Shown here piece after piece: positions 1-6,974 of a stretch of 12,395 bases of DNA. The position numbers and the translations under genes are program-made. The notes under the pieces are model-generated. The model was not told where the DNA came from and did not search any database. It was given only the letters and a program-made list of their open reading frames with translations. This DNA is from an uncultured Lachnospiraceae bacterium (GTDB lineage Bacteria; Bacillota; Clostridia; Lachnospirales; Lachnospiraceae), in contig CAJURF010000092.1 in the NCBI GenBank assembly GCA_910588825.1, positions 1-12,395 of the forward strand, written 5' to 3'. How positions within the stretch are numbered: the stretch's first letter is position 1; the number at the start of each line of letters is the position of its first letter.

Positions 1-726
1 GTTTATGAGTATGGGTGCCGGATTTTGGAACATGTGGAAGGCCTTTTGTCCTTTGCAGGCATGGACCAGGTGGAGGAGCTGCGGGTGTCCACCAATCCCA
101 GCTCATGGATGGCGGCCCGGCTGACGGAATTTTACACGGAAAACCGGGATGCGGATGTATGCTTTTATTTTATGGCCGCAAGCGTGGAAGATATTATAAA
201 AAGGTGCGCATCCGGCCAGGACCAGCTGGGCTTCGTTCATGTGATGGAACCTCAGATGCAGCTTTTTCAATACAGACTGGGAAAAAATCATCTGGAATAT
301 GAGGAGCTGAAGCGGGTGAAAGCCATGCTGTATTTTAACAGGCATAATCCTCTGTCAAAGGCCCGGTCCCTGGAAGAAATCCCAATGGAGAGGCTGCGGC
401 TGGTTCAGTGTTACGGGGGAGAATTCACCCTGAATCATTACTGGGATTTGGAAAATCAGGAAAAAGAGGAGTTGTTGGAACAGAAAGTATCGGTGGTTAC
501 CAACAGCGATTATTTGATGAACAAGCTTCTCCGTTACACGGATTTAGGAAACATCAGCGGAGATTACCTGAGCGGTGAGATGGCGGAGGAGGCAGCGGAA
601 GAATACAGAGGTATTTCTCTGTACAAAGATGAGACGCCGGTGTCCTTTGGGTATATTAAGAAAAAAGATGAGGAGCCGGGGGAATGGGCTGAGAAATTTG
701 CCGCGTTTGTGCGGGAGCGGCTGTGA
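1..726 (+). CDS. LysR-family transcriptional regulator, 3' part (5' end outside window)
   Basis: The reading frame is open from base 1 and ends at TGA 724-726, giving 241 residues with no plausible start and ribosome binding site inside the window, so the gene begins upstream. What remains looks like the linker and the effector-binding domain of a LysR-type regulator. A linker helix (YGCRILEHVEGLL) is followed by a first beta strand (EELRVSTNPSSW), then the alternating alpha/beta pattern of a periplasmic-binding-protein-like fold. Later segments LGFVHVMEPQ and KAMLYFNRHNPLSKARSLEEIP match the usual strand and 'hplakrksisleel' pattern of LysR effector domains. A full member is about 300 residues, so roughly the first 60, with the winged helix-turn-helix, are missing. 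The gene converges on the URO-D-like gene, with 100 bases between the stops. The target and inducer cannot be told from this fragment. The LysR call rests on fold pattern, not on a visible DNA-binding motif. Confidence 0.7.
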   Translation, partial: VYEYGCRILEHVEGLLSFAGMDQVEELRVSTNPSSWMAARLTEFYTENRDADVCFYFMAASVEDIIKRCASGQDQLGFVHVMEPQMQLFQYRLGKNHLEYEELKRVKAMLYFNRHNPLSKARSLEEIPMERLRLVQCYGGEFTLNHYWDLENQEKEELLEQKVSVVTNSDYLMNKLLRYTDLGNISGDYLSGEMAEEAAEEYRGISLYKDETPVSFGYIKKKDEEPGEWAEKFAAFVRERL

Positions 727-783
727 CCTCCAGCCAATCGCCAGAGGATTGACTGAAGGCCGCTCAGGGACAATGACTGCTGG

Positions 784-803
784 CCCGGCCGTGTTTCGGC
801 GGG
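784..803. other. GC-rich hairpin in the convergent intergenic gap
   Basis: In the 100-base gap between two converging stop codons, CCCG plus CCG (784-787, 789-791) can pair with CGG plus CGGG (797-803), leaving G788 bulged and a TGTTT loop. A second weaker hairpin lies at 731-755, where CAATC pairs with GATTG. Neither is followed by a T-run on either strand, so a factor-independent terminator is not supported. The pair may still help end the two converging transcripts. Confidence 0.3.
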
Positions 804-826
804 AAAGTGGTGCAGAAGACAGTTCC

Positions 827-2074
827 CTATGAAAAGTTCTTGACAGTCTCCAGCATAGCAGCAATATTTTTTATAGGCGTATTAGCCTGAATGATATGGA
901 TAGTGTTAAAAATATACCCCCCGTCTTTTGAGAAGATTTCACATCTTTGTTTGACCTGTTCGGCTACTTCTTCCGGCGAGCCAAAGGGAAGGACTTTTTG
1001 TGTGTCAACGCCGCCTCCCCAGAAAAGAATGTCTTTTCCATAGGTATCTTTCAAGGCCTGGGGGTCCATGCCCGCGGCGGAACACTGGACAGGATTGACT
1101 GCGTCAAATCCGCTCTCGATGAGCAGAGGGAGGATGGGGAAAATGCCTCCGCAGCTGTGCTTTAATGTTTTCCACTGGGTATGCTGATGAATCCAGCCGT
1201 TCATCCTCTTATAATATGGAAGATAAAATTCTTTGAATACATCAGGGTTGATAAAGGGCCCTCTCTGGGTGCCGAAATCTGTGCCGCAGATATACATCAC
1301 ATCAATATCATTGCCCAGAACTTCATAGCATTTTTGGAACGTCTCAATGGCTCTGTTGGTCTGCTCCTCGAAGACGGCATGGACATAATCCGGGTAGAGG
1401 AGCGGCGCCATATACCACTCAGAGAGATTTCGAATCCCTTTGGGCTCTTTAATATTTGGGCCTGGAATATTGGCGGCGTCGCCCAGGGCGTAATAACCAG
1501 GAGAGATCACCAGTGCCCTCTGGCTGTCTTTGTATTTATCCACAATACCGCGGTAGTAGGCCAGGTCGTCATCTGTGATCACCTGGCAGTCCTCCAGGTT
1601 GTCAGCAGGGTCTGCCTGGTCTTCGTCAAATTCAGGGGAGCGGGAGATATTGTCAAAATAAAATCCTCCGGCCGGCATGTGCCCACTGGGTTTTACTGAA
1701 GTGTCCCCCATGGGGTAGACGTAGTATCCGCCGCTGCCGTCGTCTGTAACCGTACAGTTTCCAGGGATGAGGACAGTGCTTCCCTGATAAGTCCATTCTT
1801 TCCAGTTGTCGTTTCTGTGGCCAAAGGTGTCGTATCTGGGGTCTGCAAACTGTACGTCCCCTCCTATGGCATCCATAAGGTCCGGTTCGATAATGCCGGT
1901 CATCGTGGACATATCCAGGATTTTTACCGGCCTTTTTTCCAGTCCGAAATAACTGCGGAGTTCTTCCACTACTGTTGCATTCATCTGGGAACATGCGAAT
2001 CCCCCGAAATCCATAGCCATTTTGTCAGGCTGCTCATGGGCAAATGATGTTTTTACCCGTTCTTTTGATGTCAT
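827..2074 (-). CDS. URO-D superfamily protein, methyltransferase-like branch (COG0407 type)
   Basis: This 415-residue protein belongs to the uroporphyrinogen decarboxylase fold family, which includes true HemE and also the zinc-dependent MtaA/MtbA/CmuA corrinoid methyltransferases. It is longer than HemE (about 350) and is probably not a haem enzyme. Visible landmarks are the N-terminal MTSKERVKTSFAHEQPDKMA ('R.....h..pDr.p' start), GTDFGTQRGPFINP near 265-277, KHSCGG at 305-310, DAVNPVQ at 324-330, FWGGGVDTQKVLPFGSPEEV at 351-370 and a late His393. H306, C308 and perhaps H393 are candidate zinc ligands. There is no signal peptide, so it should be cytoplasmic. It is the last gene of the minus-strand transporter operon. 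ATG at 2074 is preceded by GGGAGGT, which overlaps the TAG stop of the binding protein, 14 bases away, implying translational coupling. A role in demethylating or otherwise processing the imported compound is inferred. No corrinoid protein is present in the window. Confidence 0.85.
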   Translation of the reverse strand: MTSKERVKTSFAHEQPDKMAMDFGGFACSQMNATVVEELRSYFGLEKRPVKILDMSTMTGIIEPDLMDAIGGDVQFADPRYDTFGHRNDNWKEWTYQGSTVLIPGNCTVTDDGSGGYYVYPMGDTSVKPSGHMPAGGFYFDNISRSPEFDEDQADPADNLEDCQVITDDDLAYYRGIVDKYKDSQRALVISPGYYALGDAANIPGPNIKEPKGIRNLSEWYMAPLLYPDYVHAVFEEQTNRAIETFQKCYEVLGNDIDVMYICGTDFGTQRGPFINPDVFKEFYLPYYKRMNGWIHQHTQWKTLKHSCGGIFPILPLLIESGFDAVNPVQCSAAGMDPQALKDTYGKDILFWGGGVDTQKVLPFGSPEEVAEQVKQRCEIFSKDGGYIFNTIHIIQANTPIKNIAAMLETVKNFS

Positions 2075-2088
2075 AAAAATCTACCTCC

Positions 2089-3138
2089 CTATTCATACAT
2101 TACATTCTGGGCTTCTTCCGTGTCTATATTGTCCTTTGTCACGAACAACAGCCCAGTGTCGTTTACATATTCTTCCGGTTCCCTGCCGTCGTGGAGATAA
2201 TCGTAGGCGGCTTTTGCCGAGAGATATCCCATCTGGTAAGGGCTCTGCATAACAGAACCGATGATAGAACCGTCCTTGATGGCCTGATTGGTGGCAGCCC
2301 CGGAGTCAAATCCTACAATGGTATAGGCACCTGCTTTGTCTGCCTCATCCACTGCGGATAAAATGCCGGAAAGCCCCACTTCTCCGGTACACATCATACC
2401 ATTCAGGTTTGGATAAGTAAGGATAAAGGCGCTGGCCATCTGATTTGCCTTTAGCGCATCCACATTATCATACTGGACATCCACAACGGAGATATCAGGA
2501 TATTTCTCTTTGAAAGTATCCAGCATACCGTCTCTGCGGGTATAGTGGGCAAGGGCAGCCTCATTTCCGGCGAGAATGGCTACCTCTCCTTTTCCGTTCA
2601 GCGCTTCGGCCATCTGCTGGGCAGCTTCCACGCCAAGATTGTAGTTGTTGGAACCGTAGAACCCAAGTGTTCCTGTCTCATCAGCGGTCTGGGTGTCAAT
2701 GACAAAAACGGCGATTCCCTGGTCTGCCGCTTTTTGCAGAGTATCACAGATTCCCTCTGAGTCAACGGGATGTACGATGATGGCATCCACTCCGTCTGCT
2801 GCCGCAGTCTCGATGATCTGGACCTGAGAGGCCAGGTCCGGGTATGTGGCCGGCGACTGGACGGTGGCTTCCATTCCCAGTTCCGCACAGGCAGCCTCCA
2901 CGCCTTTTTGTTCAAGACCTGGGTAGATGGACTGGTCATAGGAAGCCAGAAGGATTTTGTATCCCCCGTCTTTGGAAGTGCTTTCTGGCTCCTCTGTCAT
3001 GGAAGCAGCTTCTGTTTCGGCGGCAGCGGAGTTATTCTGGCTGTCTGCTCCAGATGAACTGCCCCTAGACCCGCATGCTGTCATGGTAAGTGTCATGATT
3101 CCTGCAAGAATGACTGCTGACATGTTTTTCATTTTCAT
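2089..3138 (-). CDS. Sugar-type ABC transporter substrate-binding lipoprotein (RbsB-like, Peripla_BP_4)
   Basis: The 349-residue product starts at ATG 3138 with GGAGG seven bases upstream. It has a lipoprotein signal peptide: a short basic start (MKMKN), a hydrophobic stretch, then TMTAC with Cys22 as the lipidated residue, followed by a Ser/Ala/Glu-rich linker to about residue 55. The mature part has the two-lobed pattern of ribose/galactose-type binding proteins: YKILLASYDQ, DLASQVQIIETAAADGVDAIIVHPVD, GIAVFVIDTQ, GFYGSNNYNLG, GEVAILAGN, GMMCTGEVG, YTIVGFDSG and IIGSVMQSPYQMGYLSAKAA. It would sit on the outer face of the membrane and deliver its ligand to the permease and ATPase encoded just upstream in the operon. 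This family binds pentoses, hexoses, autoinducer-2, polyols and some non-sugars. Given the URO-D-like gene that follows, a methylated or otherwise modified small molecule is possible. The ligand cannot be read from the sequence. Confidence 0.93.
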   Translation of the reverse strand: MKMKNMSAVILAGIMTLTMTACGSRGSSSGADSQNNSAAAETEAASMTEEPESTSKDGGYKILLASYDQSIYPGLEQKGVEAACAELGMEATVQSPATYPDLASQVQIIETAAADGVDAIIVHPVDSEGICDTLQKAADQGIAVFVIDTQTADETGTLGFYGSNNYNLGVEAAQQMAEALNGKGEVAILAGNEAALAHYTRRDGMLDTFKEKYPDISVVDVQYDNVDALKANQMASAFILTYPNLNGMMCTGEVGLSGILSAVDEADKAGAYTIVGFDSGAATNQAIKDGSIIGSVMQSPYQMGYLSAKAAYDYLHDGREPEEYVNDTGLLFVTKDNIDTEEAQNVMYE

Positions 3139-3165
3139 TGCGTATCCTCCTAGAATTTTGATGAT

Positions 3166-4134
3166 TTATCTTTTATTTTTCAGTGCATCAATAAATACTG
3201 CTGCCACAACCACAGCCCCGGTCATTACAGTTTGCCAATTGGTGTCAATCCCCATAAGGCGCATGCCGTTTAAAAGTATGGTCAGAGTCAGCACGCCCAG
3301 CACAGTTCCCAATATGCTCCCCTCGCCGCCGGAGAGAGGAGTTCCGCCCAGAACCGTGGCGGCTATGGCGTCCATCTCGTATCCGGAACCAAGGCCGGGC
3401 TGGACAGAGGTAAGACGTGCCGCCATCAAAATCCCCCCGATTCCGGTACACAATCCTGCGGCAATATATACATAAATTCTATACTTATCTGCGTCAATGC
3501 CGGATAATTTTACAGCTTCCTCATTGCTGCCGATTGCAAATACGTACTTGCCGAAAACAGTTCTGGTGAGTATCAGATGTGAAATAACGGCAAATATGAC
3601 AAACAGGACAATAGCATTGGGTATGTTTCCAATGACAGAGCCTTTCACCAGTCCAGTGTAGACTGGGTGTTCACTGGCGCCCACGGCGTATACTTTGCCT
3701 TCCGATATAATCAGGGACAGGCCCTTACACAGCATCATGGAGCCCAATGTTGCAATAAACGGAGGCAGTTTCATCTTGGTGATCATAAAACCGTTGGCAA
3801 ATCCAAGCACCAGTCCGAAAACCAGAGACGCAAGAATAGCGGCTGCATCCGGCGCTCCCAGGATGGTCATCAGGTATCCAGATATTACCCCCGAAAGAGT
3901 AAGGCCGCACCCCATGGACAGGTCATAACCCCCGGATATGACAGCGAATGTCATGCCTAAGGCAAGAGTACCTGTGATGCTCACGGTAAGCAAAATATTC
4001 TGTATGTTGGCCATGGTGAAAAAGGTTGGCAGCAAAACGCCGAAAAATGCGCATACTGCAATAAAAACGATGATTACGATGCCCAGCCTTTTCACTGCGG
4101 CCCGGATATTATCCAAATTGGCTGCTTTGATCAT
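3166..4134 (-). CDS. Sugar-type ABC transporter permease (RbsC-like, BPD_transp_2)
   Basis: This is a very hydrophobic protein of 322 residues with eight or more predicted membrane segments, the normal size for RbsC/XylH-type permeases. Diagnostic stretches are GMTFAVISGGYDLSMG (early loop), GFANGFMITKMKLPPFIATLG (the conserved NG..I......P.FI.TLG block) and, near the C-terminus, GYEMDAIAATVLGGTPLSGGEG, the family's cytoplasmic loop that meets the ATPase. It forms the membrane channel of the importer. A GTG at 4140 is also in frame, but AAAGGAAG lies seven bases before the ATG at 4134, against only one base before the GTG, so 4134 is preferred. The gene starts shortly after the ATPase stop at 4153, and its stop lies 27 bases before the binding-protein start. 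Only one permease gene is present, so the channel is presumably a homodimer, as in RbsC. Confidence 0.94.
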   Translation of the reverse strand: MIKAANLDNIRAAVKRLGIVIIVFIAVCAFFGVLLPTFFTMANIQNILLTVSITGTLALGMTFAVISGGYDLSMGCGLTLSGVISGYLMTILGAPDAAAILASLVFGLVLGFANGFMITKMKLPPFIATLGSMMLCKGLSLIISEGKVYAVGASEHPVYTGLVKGSVIGNIPNAIVLFVIFAVISHLILTRTVFGKYVFAIGSNEEAVKLSGIDADKYRIYVYIAAGLCTGIGGILMAARLTSVQPGLGSGYEMDAIAATVLGGTPLSGGEGSILGTVLGVLTLTILLNGMRLMGIDTNWQTVMTGAVVVAAVFIDALKNKR

Positions 4135-4152
4135 TTTCACACTTCCTTTCTA

Positions 4153-5673
4153 TCAGGTACTGGCTGCGCTTTCACTGCGCATTGCCGCGTACTGCATAAT
4201 CTGTTCCTGGCCGGCTTCTTCTGCCGTAAGTTCCCCGGTGATTCTGCCCTCGCACATGACCATGATTCTGTGGCTCATCCGCAGGACTTCCGGCATTTCA
4301 GATGAAATCATGATGATGGATTTGCCCTGGCTGGCCAGATTGTTCAGCATCTTGTATATTTCGTTCTTGGCTCCGATGTCAATACCCCGGGTGGGCTCGT
4401 CGAAAATGAGAATATCACAGTTTTTCAGCAGCCATTTGCCGATGACAATCTTCTGCTGATTTCCTCCCGACAGATTTTTTGCCAGCTGTTTCACGGAAGG
4501 GGTGACAATCTTTAATTCATCCACCAGTTTATCAGCGGACTTTCTCAGCTTTTTATGGTCTATGAATCCCAGCTTTCCCGCAAATCCATGGTATGCTGCC
4601 AGGGCCAGATTATTTTCCACATCCAGACCCAATGCCAGCCCATAGATTTTCCTGTCCTCGGACAGATAACCGATGCCGTACTTTACCGCGTCATGGGGGT
4701 GGCGGATACGGGCTTTTTTTCCGTTCACATAGATTTCTCCGGAATCACGTTTGTCTGCTCCGAATACCGCCCGGGCAAGTTCGGTTCTCCCGGCGCCCAC
4801 CAGCCCGGCAAATCCCAGAATTTCTCCTTTCCTCAGCTCAAAAGAGGCGTCTCTGACCCGGTGCCCCACATGGATATGCTGCGCGCTGAGAACGATTTCT
4901 TCTGACGGGTGTATTGGACATTTTGGCTTGGAGACAAAGATGGTGCGGCCAACCATGAGCCGGATAATTTCATCAATGGAAATATCTGCCGTATTGCTTG
5001 AGGTAACATAAGTGCCGTCCCGCATAATGGTAACTTTATCAGAAATACGTTTGATCTCATCCATCCGGTGGGAGATGTAGACAATTCCCATGCCGGAGGC
5101 TTTCAGCTCTGCGATGAGACGGAACAAATCTTCGATTTCGTCCTCAGTGAGAGCGGAAGTAGGCTCGTCCATAATCAGGACCTTGGAATTATAGGAAACT
5201 GCTTTTGCTATTTCCACCATATACCGCTGGGCGATGGATAGTTCTTTTACATGGCGGCCGGGGTCAAGGTTAAGTCCCAGTCTTTGGATGACGGATGCGG
5301 CCTGTTTCTTCTGCTTTTCTTTGTCAAACACAATTCCGGTTCTGGGTTCTCTGCCTAGGAAAATATTGTCGGCTGCAGTAAGGTGGGGCATCAACTGCAG
5401 TTCCTGGTGGATGATGTTGATTCCCAGCTCTATGGCTTTTGCAGTATTGTCAATTTCTTCTTCTATGCCGGAAATCAGAATCCTGCCCCTGTCTTTTTGA
5501 TACACACCGGAAAGAATTTTCATCAATGTGGATTTTCCCGCGCCGTTTTCGCCGCACAGAGCATGTACTTCGCCTTCTTTCAAACGAAACGAACAATTTT
5601 TTAGTGCCTGTACTCCGGGAAACGATTTATCAATGTTTTCCATTTGAACCAGGTAGTTTACATTGTTTTCCAA
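4153..5673 (-). CDS. Sugar-type ABC transporter ATP-binding protein with two ABC domains (RbsA/MglA-like)
   Basis: The 506-residue protein is a tandem ABC ATPase, the usual length for RbsA/MglA/XylG. The first domain has Walker A GENGAGKS at 41-48, a degenerate signature LSIAQR at 145-150 and Walker B VLIMDEPTSAL from 165, then SHRMDE. The second has a degenerate Walker A (GLVGAGRT, 290-297), a canonical signature LSGGNQQ at 401-407 and Walker B ILIFDEPTRG from 421, with Ser instead of the switch His in MISSEMPE. This asymmetry is normal in the family. It powers the importer from the cytoplasmic side. The start is taken as TTG at 5673, because AAAGGAG lies ten bases upstream at 5684-5690. The next in-frame ATG (5643) has no ribosome binding site. 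It is the first gene of the minus-strand operon and is divergent from the AraC-type gene. Confidence 0.95.
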   Translation of the reverse strand: MENNVNYLVQMENIDKSFPGVQALKNCSFRLKEGEVHALCGENGAGKSTLMKILSGVYQKDRGRILISGIEEEIDNTAKAIELGINIIHQELQLMPHLTAADNIFLGREPRTGIVFDKEKQKKQAASVIQRLGLNLDPGRHVKELSIAQRYMVEIAKAVSYNSKVLIMDEPTSALTEDEIEDLFRLIAELKASGMGIVYISHRMDEIKRISDKVTIMRDGTYVTSSNTADISIDEIIRLMVGRTIFVSKPKCPIHPSEEIVLSAQHIHVGHRVRDASFELRKGEILGFAGLVGAGRTELARAVFGADKRDSGEIYVNGKKARIRHPHDAVKYGIGYLSEDRKIYGLALGLDVENNLALAAYHGFAGKLGFIDHKKLRKSADKLVDELKIVTPSVKQLAKNLSGGNQQKIVIGKWLLKNCDILIFDEPTRGIDIGAKNEIYKMLNNLASQGKSIIMISSEMPEVLRMSHRIMVMCEGRITGELTAEEAGQEQIMQYAAMRSESAAST

Positions 5674-5707
5674 ATTTTTAACACTCCTTTCTTGTTTTTT
5701 GATGAAT

Positions 5708-5731
5708 TATATGATAATTTTAATACATATA
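5708..5731. promoter_or_regulatory. Inverted repeat TATATG-N12-CATATA over the divergent promoter
   Basis: A perfect 6-base inverted repeat, with arms at 5708-5713 and 5726-5731, overlaps both candidate -10 elements of the minus-strand operon. An operator for the adjacent regulator is possible. The region is AT-rich, so such repeats also occur by chance. Confidence 0.3.
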
Positions 5732-5748
5732 AGGAATTTCCAATACAA
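5720..5748 (-). promoter_or_regulatory. Candidate sigma-A promoter for the RbsABC/URO-D operon
   Basis: On the minus strand TTGTAT (5748-5743) and TATTAA (5725-5720) are separated by exactly 17 bases, each near the -35 and -10 consensus. Transcription would begin near 5712, about 40 bases before the TTG start. A perfect TATAAT also lies closer to the gene at 5711-5706 on the same strand, but it has no good -35 and could be an alternative, activator-dependent -10. The choice between them is open. Confidence 0.45.
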
Positions 5749-5774
5749 ATATTTTGCTGTTTTATTGGGGAAAA

Positions 5775-5780
5775 TATAGA
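5775..5780 (+). promoter_or_regulatory. Candidate -10 for the AraC-type gene
   Basis: TATAGA, followed by T, is the best -10-like hexamer before the regulator gene. No convincing -35 is seen 16-18 bases upstream; TTTTGC at 17 bases is poor. Just downstream, ATAAAAAA (5780-5787) and TTTTTTAT (5791-5798) form a perfect 8-base inverted repeat around AAC. Confidence 0.25.
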
Positions 5781-5837
5781 TAAAAAAAACTTTTTTATGC
5801 GCTTTTAACAAAAATCTTGCTGTTGGGAGGAAATCTT

Positions 5838-6692
5838 GTGTTATTGAACTCTAAAAATAAAGTTGGAATCGATGAACTCACATTTTTATCTACACCCAGA
5901 CTGCTGTATGTGTGTGAGCAGGATATTGTGGAATTCTGCCTGGCTCATCGTGTGGTCCATTCCCATGGGTTTCTGGAAATTTTGTATATATACGAAGGTT
6001 CTGGAATGGTTGTCATCAACAAAAAAGAATATTTTGTTGCCAGGGGAGATTTGATTGTCTACAATGCCGCAGTCATGCATGATGAGAAAACATCAAAAAT
6101 AGGAACTCTGTGTATGGGTGTGTCAAATTTATGTCTGGCCCAGCTTCCGCCAAACTGCCTGCTTCCCAGACAGGCCAGTCCTGTGGTTCACTGCGATGAC
6201 CGGATGGCTTCCTTCGTAGAGGGATTGTTTAAAGAACTCATGGCTTTGATGGAGGATTCTTCCAGGGAGCACCAGGCAATCTGCAGCTATATTATGCTGT
6301 TGGTTTTGTCCATTGCCCGGCATTTTGGGAAAAGTGCTCTTATGGGAAAGGAACCTGACAGCACCCGGTCATCAGAGCTCTGTGACCGGGTAAAAGACTA
6401 TATTTCTCAAAATTATACAGAGGAGCTGTCCAATGAAGTGGTCAGTCATGCGGTATCGGTAAGTCCGTATCACTTGTCCCGCGTGTTTAAGCAGGAGACG
6501 GGATGCACCCCTATGCAGTATGTGGCACAGCTGCGGCTTGGCAAGGCACAGACGCTTCTTGTCCACACGGATATGTCCATTACGGAAATTGCCCATAGCG
6601 TTGGGTATAATAGTTCCAATTCGTTTAATTACGCGTTTTTAAAACTGATTGGCCTGACACCAGGAGCATATCGGAAAATGTACCGGCTGTAG
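5838..6692 (+). CDS. AraC-family transcriptional regulator with N-terminal cupin sensor domain
   Basis: The start is taken as GTG at 5838, because GGGAGG lies seven bases upstream at 5825-5830. The more upstream in-frame TTG (5817) has no such site. The product is 284 residues. Residues about 30-90 have the cupin pattern of AraC ligand-binding domains (VHSHGFLEILYIYEGSG, then ARGDLIVYNAAVMHD, the usual 'G.l.li.p...H' strand). About residues 182-283 form the tandem helix-turn-helix domain: LSNEVVSHAVSVSPYHLSRV for the first HTH with FKQETGCTPMQY after it, and ITEIAHSVGYNSSNSF with LKLIGLTPGAYRK for the second. It is likely a ligand-responsive activator. It is divergent from the RbsABC/URO-D operon and lies 318 bases before the Opp/Nik-type operon, so it could control either. 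Its effector is unknown. Confidence 0.93.
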   Translation: MLLNSKNKVGIDELTFLSTPRLLYVCEQDIVEFCLAHRVVHSHGFLEILYIYEGSGMVVINKKEYFVARGDLIVYNAAVMHDEKTSKIGTLCMGVSNLCLAQLPPNCLLPRQASPVVHCDDRMASFVEGLFKELMALMEDSSREHQAICSYIMLLVLSIARHFGKSALMGKEPDSTRSSELCDRVKDYISQNYTEELSNEVVSHAVSVSPYHLSRVFKQETGCTPMQYVAQLRLGKAQTLLVHTDMSITEIAHSVGYNSSNSFNYAFLKLIGLTPGAYRKMYRL

Positions 6693-6810
6693 ATGGGAAG
6701 TGCATAACAGGTGGAAAAAGCTATCCACTGCAATTTCTAACTGGATGGAGTACTAAACGGGAGTTTTGCAGGTGGCCGGCAGGCATATATACTCAAGAGC
6801 ATACGTATTT

Positions 6811-6868
6811 GCCAAATGACTTGCTATTTTGCTTGAAACAGTGAAGGCCTGCTGGCAAATCATTTGGC
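6811..6868. promoter_or_regulatory. Long inverted repeat, candidate regulator-binding site
   Basis: GCCAAATGACTTGC (6811-6824) and GCAAATCATTTGGC (6855-6868) are complementary at 13 of 14 positions across a 30-base spacer. The right arm ends 28 bases before a perfect TATAAT (6897-6902) that has no good -35, a position suited to an activator. It could also form an RNA stem. Binding by the neighbouring AraC-type protein is inference. Confidence 0.45.
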
Positions 6869-6945
6869 TCACGGGTATAACAGAAAGGAATGGATCTATA
6901 ATAAAAAGGAATAAATGGAATCCCCCCAGGGGGCTTGTGAAAAAA

Positions 6946-6974
6946 TTCATATTTATATACCATATAGGTATAGT
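6946..6974 (+). promoter_or_regulatory. Candidate promoter of the Opp/Nik-type operon
   Basis: TTCATA (6946-6951) and TATAGT (6969-6974) are separated by 17 bases. Transcription would start near 6981, about 30 bases before the TTG start codon. A perfect repeat TATACC-N5-GGTATA (6956-6972) lies across the spacer and -10, and TACACA-AAG-TGTGTA (6975-6989) covers the expected start point. Both are at positions where a repressor would block initiation. Confidence 0.45.

Noticed and set aside
1181..1699. A 172-codon open frame on the plus strand inside the URO-D-like gene
   Set aside because: Its translation shows no domain and lies antisense to conserved URO-D motifs.
5796..5812. A catabolite-response (cre-like) site near TATGCGCTTTTAACA
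   Set aside because: Too many consensus positions do not fit.
6923..6933. CCCCCAGGGGG as a terminator
   Set aside because: The loop is too small for the full palindrome to pair as RNA, and no T-run follows on the plus strand.
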